Shown here piece by piece: positions 56,148 to 64,000 of a stretch of DNA of 64,000 nt; within the stretch, counting starts at the first letter, position 1; the number at the start of each line of letters is the position of its first letter. Source of the stretch: Amphibalanus amphitrite (lineage: Eukaryota; Arthropoda; Thecostraca; Balanomorpha; Balanidae); contig NW_024881859.1 in assembly GCF_019059575.1 (NCBI RefSeq), forward strand, positions 496,001 through 560,000. The letters run 5' to 3'. The notes under the pieces were generated by a model. The model was not told the DNA's origin and made no database searches. It saw only the letters and a program-made list of their open reading frames with translations. The translations under genes and the position numbers were made by a program.

Positions 56148-57300
56148 GTGCGTGGGCTGGGGCTGTGGTCGGATTGTTGCGATGGTCCTGTGGGGCTGAG
56201 CTCGTTGGGGTTCGTGAACACTGCGATATGGAAGATTTGGTGGCCTTTGATGGCGCCTGAAGAGGTGACAAGGTGTTATTTTATGACGTAGTATTTGTTT
56301 TGATGTTAGGGATGTTTTTGCACCTTGGGTCGTTGTGAGTTTTTAACTTGAAACCGGTAGAATTTACACTATTTAGAGTACGTTTTAACGATATAGGGGT
56401 TAAAATGATCCGTTATTATTTTTTAGAAACACTTATATTTACCATGGTGTGCTATCAAACTCGCGATGGTCTTTGTGTCCAGACAAAATTTGCATGAAAA
56501 CGAAGTTAGTATGGTTCCTAGCTGCTAACGATGCCCGAAGTACTCAGAGCATTCGGACTAAGCTCACCGTAGGATAAACTGTCTGGGTGGGAGAGCGGGC
56601 ACAGTTGGAGCACAATTTCAGCGCCGTCACAGGCAGCTCCGGTCGTTTGTCTTTCCACGACGTGCCGTTTAGTTCCACTAATCGCTCTTGATGACAATGA
56701 TGAGAGGTGTGCTGAGTTTGCGCCAGCTAGGCGACCCGAATAAATGTACGGAATTAAACTGTTAGGCGCCGGAGACTGGCCAGACGGGCAGTTAGAAGTT
56801 TGCTCATTACAGGCGCTTTGGTCATTGGTAGTGCTTTGATGCCATTATGGTGTGGCTTCAGAAGTGCTGCCGGGCTTGAGCTGTTGCTGACAGCAATCAT
56901 AGTGTTTTGGTGCTCTGTAGTATTTACAGGTATTTACAGTGGCATAATTGCCCTACCGGTTAGCTACATACCAGTCTGTACTTTGTCAATGTCACTCTAC
57001 TAAGTAATCGCCACACACCTCATCGTGTTTACTCCCTCTTCTATCCTTTGTATCCCGTTTTCTCCCCGTCACCTCTAACCCGTTCTCGGAGCGGTCTATG
57101 GCCGGCGCCGTATGTTGGTCGGTCGGACGGCCGGTGGTCGGTATATTTCCGGGCGCGGCCGCAGATGGTGCGATTTGGGTGAGTTGTGGCCGACCCGGAG
57201 TGGCACACCCCCCTGCCCCCGACGGAGCCCCGGCGGGGCGACGGAGGGAGTCTGGCTGGAGCAGCGCCCGGGCAGTGCAGCGCCCAACGCTCAGGATGTA
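56148..57300. other. intron sequence, nothing recognised
   Basis: No exon or element ends identified. Confidence 0.5.
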
Positions 57301-57309
57301 GCGAGCGCA

Positions 57310-57490
57310 GGCTCACCGGCTGAGCTAACTCCTAGTCGTTTAACGACTCAGCCAACTCAGTCCGTCACCGGCTCAGCCAGCTGAACTCACTCTACGACTC
57401 AGCCAATTCTCATATTCACTCAACGACTTACCCAATTCATATGTATTCACTGATCGGTTCAGCCAACCCATAGCCACTCACCGATCACTA
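57310..57490. repeat. degenerate CACTCAACGACTCAGCCAA repeat
   Basis: Loose repeats of CTCAGCCAACTCA and CACTCACCGATC type, about 30-35 bp apart. Confidence 0.55.
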
Positions 57491-58200
57491 GCATTTTCGC
57501 TGCACCGCTAGTGTGTCCTTCGGTCTAGCCAGACCCGTTCCCATCGAACGTCGCCGTCTGGACGGATCAGATTCCGCTGAGGAAATCGAGCGGCGCTCTC
57601 TCGGTACCCGCACGGAGTCGTTACCACAGCCGTAGATTGGGCCGTCACCGCTGAAAGGCCGTCTGGCAGTCTCAGAGTCGGGCGGTGACACTGAGTGGCG
57701 TGCACCCGACACCCGAGCAGGGCGGTACCGTTTGGGCCTGCCTGGGTGGCCAGGGAGGGGGCGGTCGGTAGACCGTGGGATGGTTCTGGCAAACCTGACG
57801 GCCCCGCCCGTGTGTAGGGGTGGCAGGTAAATGTAACCAACTTCTTAGTTTTTTATCAATACCGACCGGTGAATAGTCCTGGGCGTCAGTCGTTGGTTTC
57901 TATTTTACACCTTGAGTGATCGATATGAACAGATCGGTAGCCTCGTTTGGTTTTAGCTGCTAAACACGGACCATGTCTGATAGCTCTTCATGTGTGACTT
58001 TATGTGTGACGTTGTAACTTCTGAGGAATCCAAATGACGGGCTATCGTGACCCTGTGTCACGTTTTGTGACCCCGTACCGCGTGCGACATTTTTGTTCAC
58101 CCGTGATCTTTTGTAACCTAATGTCCTCTTTTACTACCATTCACCGAAGATACTTCTGTGTGACCTAATTGTGACCCCGTGTGACCCGTCTGACCTCCAG
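57491..58200. other. intron sequence before exon G
   Basis: GC-rich to about 57830. The last 170 bases contain recurring GTGACCCCGTGTGACC phrases that lead to the acceptor. Confidence 0.5.
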
Positions 58201-58309
58201 TGACGGAGTGTGGCGGCAGCGGCCAGCAGGACCCGGCGCCGCCGCCAGCCGCCGAGAAGGGCACTCTGCACACCAAACGGCACAGCGGCGAGGAGATGCT
58301 CCGAGACAG
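58201..58309 (+). CDS. fry: furry homologue, internal exon G
   Basis: Acceptor TGACCTCCAG, donor GACAG|GTGGGT. Two bases complete Val, then 35 residues: TECGGSGQQDPAPPPAAEKG, TLHTKRHSGEEMLRD, ending two bases into a codon. GTLHTKRHS...EE is a known conserved island in an otherwise variable, probably disordered linker of furry. The Gly/Pro-rich first half is typical of this linker. The next exon is not found before 64000. Confidence 0.85.
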
Positions 58310-59930
58310 GTGGGTGCCCACAGCCTCTCCGTGGGCCAGTGTTTCTGTCGTCCTGCTGACTGCTCTGGGGCAATCTGCTGCGAATTTTGTCACAGTTGAC
58401 CGTTTTGAAGGCGATGTTTTTGTTTCTTTGTATTCAAGCCTAATATATAGAAGTTTCCATCCTTCCCCTTTAATTTTTTCATAACTGGATTTAATCAGGT
58501 TTTTGACAGTCGAGATCTTCTATTTTTTAACCTGCTTGGTTACCGTTTCAGTTCTGGAAAATGTCGGTTGTTTTGCAGCGTAGTTGTTACTTGTAATTGC
58601 TTGAGGTGGCTCACAAAATGTGAACTTTCCAGTAAACATCGTAAAGTTTTCCGTTATAATCACTTCCATCGCTGGCATTTGTTTATTTTGATGCACATTT
58701 TACATTGTTTGCCGGCTCACTTATCTGTCTTCAAGGGGCGCCCTCCGGGTGTAGTCTGCTCGCATCTCCTTCTTTTCGGAGCTGGGGGATATCCCTTTCG
58801 GGCTGTTCACGGGAGATTTAATCCGCATCATTGACCAGTCAACCCTATCCGCTATCTCTGTCCCGTATCCGCCCACCGTCTTAGTTTGCCCTATCTTTCC
58901 CTAGTTTGAAACGCTTGTCGAATGCCGTTTGGCCGTCTCTGCTGTCATCGGTCCCTCGTCTGCAAATGTCGTCTCCCGTCTCCCGTCTCCATCCATCGTT
59001 TCCGTCCTTCCTGTCCCCCCTCCCCCCTTCCGCCGCTCGCACATCGTTTGCCATCTCTAATGTTGGGATTCTCCGCCGCTCCTCTGGACCGAACAGCCTC
59101 CCTTTCCCACATCCATCCCTGCCGAACGCCGCGAGTCTCGTTAGCTTGTTTGCGCCGGCCGACCGCGAAGGGCGGTGGTTTCGACGGGCGGAGGGACGTC
59201 AGTTGTGTTCCGCTGATTGGGTTCCGAGTAGCGGGAAGCCCGGCATCGTCTCCTGATGAGCGCCACGTCACCGCGGCCCCGAGACGCCGCGCCGGCCGGA
59301 ATACCTACCGGTGTGGAGGCGGCTGGCAACTCGAGCGCGCACGTGGTAAACAAGCGCCCCGGCCCGTGGCAACTCGCTGCCTGGGATTTCCGCTGGTTAT
59401 TCGGCCGTGACCTACCAATTTCCGTGTAATTATTGGTCTGGCACCGGTCCGCGCTGCTGTGAAAATAATCACTGGTTTGGCTCGTAAGCGCTATCTCGCT
59501 TGATGATGTTATGTGGGACATTGTTTTGCCTTCGGGCTTCGACATTTCCGGTAAAATGTATCTTGTATTTAAGACGCGTTGATGAAGAAGTTATTAATGA
59601 GCTTCTTTTTTTTTAGTAAAGTGACATTTCAATTCAAGGGATCCAACATCCGCGCTGTTGTGTTCATACAAGCGCGCTGCGGGACCACTCCTGTGTCCCA
59701 TCTCCGGCTCTCGTGCACTCGGGCCCACCCAGCCAACCTGTTGCCTCCCCCTCCGCCGCGGCTCTGGGTCCCAAAGGAACGCAGTGGTCCGGGGACAAAC
59801 AAATATTGTTCCGTTGTTATCTCTGTAGCTGGCTGGTGGTCGCAGTGTGCTGTGCAAAGCGGCATTGGAAAATCTGCTTCAGGCGACCGGGGGAAGCGCT
59901 TATTTCAGATAATAGATCAAGGTCAATAAT
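58310..59930. other. furry intron after exon G, nothing recognised
   Basis: Several frames of 80-160 codons occur in the GC-rich part (58900-59410) but overlap one another on both strands and show no family resemblance. Confidence 0.45.
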
Positions 59931-59933
59931 TGC

Positions 59934-60311
59934 CTGTCCCGTAGCTCAGTTGGTAGAGCATCGGACTCCCGGTAGTGAGAGCCCGGGTTCGAGACGCTCC
60001 GGCGCTCGATATATGAGACTCCTGACGGGGATGGTCTGCGGTTGGTGGGAGCAGCCGCAGCCAGTTGAAGTCAGTTGAGTGGGACAGGCCGTGTCCGGCT
60101 TTGAAGGGCACGTTAAACTTTGACATCTAAATTCTCCCGTTACCCGGAACTGCGCGATCGGACGGTAGGGGTCGGGGTCTACGTAACAAGCTCTGCTTAG
60201 CGTGGACTCCGGCTCTGTCAATCCGTCCATTCAAACATTCGAGCTAAATTTATAAAAAAGGTCACAGATGCGACAAGGTATTTGTATTTGTAATTTGTAT
60301 TCGTATTTATA
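59934..60311 (+). mobile_element. tRNA-derived SINE
   Basis: A Pol III A box TAGCTCAGTTGG (59942-59953) and B box GGTTCGAGAC (59986-59995) are spaced as in a tRNA gene, but the anticodon arm does not fold. A tRNA-unrelated body follows (with AAGGGCACGTTAAAC near 60105, a phrase common in invertebrate SINEs), then a TATTTG-type simple repeat tail (60277-60310). CAAGGTCA at 59918-59925 and 60312-60319 may be a short target duplication. Confidence 0.8.
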
Positions 60312-60319
60312 CAAGGTCA

Positions 60320-61731
60320 TGTCAATGTGAAAAGCGGATCGGATCTGCAATGTCCTTTCGCACTTTCAGACGCATCTTTTAAACCGATCCACCTCAAGAC
60401 GCATCACATAGGATGCACTTGTGTTATACGTTTCATCGTGCTAGTCTGTCACGTAATCGGAGACATCGCTTGCTATTGAACATCCATTCATCACTATGAC
60501 CGGCGAACCCTGGCCGCGATCTCGCCATACGATCTGTCGGGTCGGCGGTGGGTCGTCAGTCCGGAGCGGGGATCGTGTGTCGCCGCTCCCGGCGTCCCTT
60601 TATGGCCCTGGTGTCGGCCTGGAGCGCGTCAGTCGTCACCGATGGCGTCCCGCTCCCGTCCGGTGATTCCACGCCGGCAGCGCTGAAAGCTCGGCCATTT
60701 TATGTGCGGGTGCATTGGGTCGACGCTACACTACGGCCAACAGCCATGGTTTGCTGGTTGAAAGGAGTGCAATTAAGGAATAAATTTAGCTGAGCTGCAA
60801 GGGAGTGAACTGAACATGATAAATGCACTAATTGTGTCGTTTCTGCGCTGATGGAACCGGCAGGAGTGGGCCATTTGTTCTCCGGAGTCGGGGTCTGGAC
60901 AGACGTGGCCGGGGTGTGGATTATCTCTCGGTGAGGGCCCGGTGCGGAAGAGCCGGTCACCCGGTGACCTTTTCACGGCCGGTCAGCCGTGAAGGGGTGA
61001 CAGGCGCCGTCTGAACTATCTGGGAGACCATTGTAGTTGACCTCCTCGCTCGCTCACCGGGGAGGGAGAAGGAAGTTGGCTAGATGGCGCTAAGGCGTGC
61101 TAGGCGATGTGTAATGCGCTTCTTTATATAACACCGTTGGCTCTGTATAGTATTGCCTATGCCTTTATATTCAATATTTATAGTGAAGAGGCTTTTAAGC
61201 TACATGAAAATGCATTTCACATACTGAAATGCTTTCAATATCTTAGACGGTTCACGTTCAGGCATATTGCCGTATTGAAGTTCCAGTAATGCGTACAACA
61301 TTTGCCGGATCCCCTGCTGTGACTGAGAGACATACCAAATTACAGATATGCTAGGCTGAACACGAGGTGGGTAGGATAATTTTGGACGGATGAAGATGCC
61401 TGCTCATTCAGAGCTTGAAGGTATAAGCCATAACTAATCAGCTAAAATATATTAAAGCAATGTTTTTTATCCATGATCTGGAAACGAAGCTATGAATTCG
61501 TTCAGCCAGTATGTTCCTGGCACCGTAGCCATAATAACCTGCGCGTCACCTCTACGTAGGCTTGTCTGTAAGAGTTGCCGTTCGTTTTAGTCCTTACGGC
61601 CGTTTTGAGTCTGCGTCGAACTCACTGTGGGGTATGCTGTCCCGCAGTGCAGTGAAGCGCTGCGGTACAGTCTACCTTCCAGTCGCGCTCGCCGGCCGAC
61701 TGGCGCTACATCTGCTTCGCTAACGTTGGAA
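60320..61731. other. intron or intergenic sequence, nothing recognised
   Basis: No furry exon with the expected phase and no element ends were found. Confidence 0.45.
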
Positions 61732-61733
61732 TA

Positions 61734-62704
61734 GGGTGAAGTCGTATAAGAGTACGCACTTAGTGGATTTCTTGCTCTCATTTGTTTAATATTTGAAGGA
61801 AAGAAATCGCTAATAGGGAATATTAAAGTTCATTGAATTAGCCATCAACCCATGGGGCAACGATCCTTCAGCGTAAATGGAAGTGGTCTAAAACTGACAT
61901 TTTCTGAACCGTTGCACTTGCGTACTCTTAACATATGGGGTGTGTAAGAGTACGCACGCCAGGCGGGTGGAGTACGCAAGCATATGAACACACACCTAAG
62001 CAGCTTGCACTGTCCAAATGCTTAACTTCAAACTCAGAAGGCATTTAAGTTAATTCTAGTATCCTAAAAGAAAAACAAAATAAATCTTTCAAGTCTATAA
62101 ATCAGAAAATAATCATGTCGTGTGTTTCTTTTAAAAAAAATGCACAATCAAAAAGGAGAATAACTCGTATTTGGAAGAATTTCGGGTACGCATCTGCATC
62201 ACAGTGCTCCATTGATGATATACTTACAAAACAATCGTCATTGGGCGATAGATGAATAATTCTATATTTCTGTATATTCGATTTAATGTATAATTCTGCG
62301 TACTCTCACCCTCCTGAACAGTGCGTCCTCTTACCGTACATGCAATTCGCGCACAAAACAACCCCGAAACGTTGTGCAAAACTTCGCAAACAGAATATTG
62401 CACTGTACAGTATTTCCCCAGATAACCTCACAAGTTTCCCACAACAATCACGGAAATGTACCTTATCTCAACTGCCAAGTATCAAAATTATTGTACCATA
62501 TCATAATAATATCATAACGCTCGAAAATAATATTCGTCGCCTTAAACTCAACAGCGTCGCCGCTCAACGCCCACGTTCCGTTGGTGACATGCACGCACTG
62601 GCGGCTTCATGTCACTTCATGAACTCGACAAACCCGCGTTGCTAAGCAACCGAAACAGCTGATGCGTACTCTTATCGCCCGCGTACTCTTACCCGCCCTT
62701 ACCC
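61734..62704. mobile_element. 970-bp TIR element with TAAGAGTACGC subterminal repeats, TA target site
   Basis: The left end GGGTGAAGTCGTATAAGAGT (then ACGC) is matched at the right by GCGTACTCTTACCCGCCCTT (then ACCC), with TA outside (61732-61733, 62705-62706). The phrase TAAGAGTACGC or its complement occurs again near 61944, 62299 and 62668. A 119-codon frame at 62286-62645 has no recognisable similarity, so I treat the element as non-autonomous. Confidence 0.78.
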
Positions 62705-62706
62705 TA

Positions 62707-63484
62707 CCCGTTCGGCAGCGGCGTTTAGGTTTATTCTCTTCGCTGTGATTTGGGTTGATTGAGGAAAAATTGTGAAGTTTACGCTAGTACTTGTTTACAA
62801 ATGTCGGGTGCACGTAAACACGGATTGTGTCGGAGCTCACTAGACGTCTAGTTTCGATACCCCCATTATTGAATGTGTTTTCTTTGTTCGCCCTTTTAGG
62901 TCGGCTGGGAACAAACAGCTGCCTTTTGATTATTTTCTTGCACCTGGTTTTTCATGAGGTTCATGAGGATGGTGCACCTGGTGGAAGATGCACCTGATTC
63001 ACATGAATGTGAAACTTGAAAGCTTTTTGCAAAATCGATGAGGCTGTTTCATGTTTATTGTGTCATAAGCTAAACGTGATTCAAAGGAATGTGTGTGTCG
63101 TTAACCGGCGCAAGGTTGGAATTTCCTCTCGTGCTGGAACTCATTTGACCTTGTGTATCTTCTCCATTGGCCTGCCGGGCTCTGTACACAGCTCTAGCAT
63201 ACAGATTATCGATTTGCGACCATGTCACGCTCCCAATGCAGGCCGCTGACGTCCACAGCATAATGCAACTGCATTTACCAGTATCGACAGGAGAGAGACT
63301 ACCATTTATAAGTGCTCCTCAAAGAAAAAAAATATTTTCAACTCAGCGAATGGTCCTTTTTGCGTGGGTCGAAGGTACGCCATCGGGCCAGATCAGCCAC
63401 CTGGTTATGACAACAGCTAACAGCTGTATAGGCTGCCTGTCCGCAATGCGTTCGGCATGCTGTAGTGGCCGATCGTTTTTTACA
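62707..63484. other. nothing recognised
   Basis: No exon or terminal repeat identified. Confidence 0.5.
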
Positions 63485-63488
63485 TTAA

Positions 63489-64000
63489 CCCGCGCCCTGC
63501 TGGGGGTCCTGGATTTCCACGCCCTGCTGGGGGGGGGGGGTGTTTGAACACCCCCCTTCTAACTCGGCTCCTGGGCCACGTAGCGATACGCGGAAGGCGG
63601 CGTTCGAAAGAGCGTCAAAAATAATGAGGAAATCACTTCGGTCAATTTTTTGGTCAGGTCAAAGGTCAGGTCACCAGAGGTCATTGAAGGCAAAATTTCG
63701 CCGATTTCCAGGTCGAATGTCGACAATTTCCAAGAAGCCAACGCATAACTCGGGAACCAATAGAGCTACAGCGCCGCGGAAAAGCGCATTCGATAGCTCT
63801 ATTAACGCCCTTTCTGAATAATTCTCTCAGATTTGACCTAACCTCAACGGTTTTGCCTGCAGGGGGCAAAAACTGCAAAAATAACCGATTTTTTCGGACA
63901 GTTTTTCTGCAATAACTTTTGACCCAAGCCTTGTACGAGCTTACTTTTACCGGCATCGTGTTCCTCTCGTCAAGACGCATCGAATGAACTATAATTTGAC
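63489..64000. mobile_element. TTAA (piggyBac-like) element, left part; runs off the window
   Basis: TTAACCCGCGCCCTGCTGGG at 63485, a G-run/C-run hairpin (63529-63557), repeated GGTCAGGTCA and, near the window end, CTCGTCAAGACGCATCGAAT. These are the same parts in the same order as the element at 24509-25500. The right end is outside the window. Confidence 0.72.

Noticed and set aside
59934-60010. Functional tRNA gene
   Set aside because: A and B boxes are present, but the anticodon arm does not pair and a SINE body with simple-repeat tail follows.
62286-62645. 119-codon frame inside the 61734-62704 element as a transposase fragment
   Set aside because: No DDE-like motif or other family resemblance visible.
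58310-64000. Next furry exon
   Set aside because: No segment with an acceptor, the required phase (one base to complete the codon) and recognisable furry sequence was found, so it is probably beyond the window.

Overview
The window is animal genomic DNA: long repeat-rich introns with short GC-rich exons bounded by GT/AG splice sites. No bacterial-style gene order is present. The main gene is a plus-strand furry (FRY/FRYL family) orthologue. Seven consecutive internal exons can be read at 9668-9831, 34514-34645, 44619-44752, 50780-50890, 53340-53474, 55982-56147 and 58201-58309, and every splice phase matches its neighbour (about 316 residues). The first and last exons of the gene lie outside the window. 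High GC at third codon positions, an invertebrate-style neuropeptide GPCR and the repeat types suggest an invertebrate, probably an arthropod and possibly a crustacean. The sequence alone does not prove this. Inside the 24.7-kb first furry intron, on the minus strand, sits a second gene: a two-exon class-A peptide GPCR of 385 residues (32949-32089 joined to 30071-29775). Most of the rest is mobile or tandem DNA. From left to right: a macrosatellite of roughly 1.3-1.6-kb units carrying G-rich minisatellites (836-7250); TA-flanked MITEs (7430, 26626, 61734); a three-deep nest of elements (15226-16434); a decayed Tc/mariner-type transposase split by a MITE (16690-18480) with an inverted relative (18503-18850); a 1.7-kb TIR element (20801-22509); a TTAA-flanked piggyBac-like family with poly-G/poly-C hairpins (24509, 36215, 63489); a 1.57-kb near-perfect palindrome (38069-39635); a nearly intact Penelope-like retroelement (PLE) with a reverse transcriptase plus GIY-YIG ORF, a 1.28-kb inverted arm and a 12-bp target-site duplication (44805-48379); an 8-bp-TSD element (54489-55456); and a tRNA-derived SINE (59934-60311). 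Two signals stand out. First, several exon-intron junctions of furry have been tandemly duplicated into the neighbouring intron, leaving arrays of decoy splice sites: after exon B, before exon C, after exon E and up to exon F. The last 25 codons of the GPCR, stop included, are also present three times. Second, a short degenerate sequence module (AAC...GACCGAT...CTGAAATTT type) and an AGGTCA-rich module recur in many elements that share no terminal repeats. A short-arm foldback at 15262-16314 and the PLE both carry hammerhead-ribozyme-like motifs with palindromic helix III and both have 12-bp flanking direct repeats, which suggests the foldback is PLE-derived.
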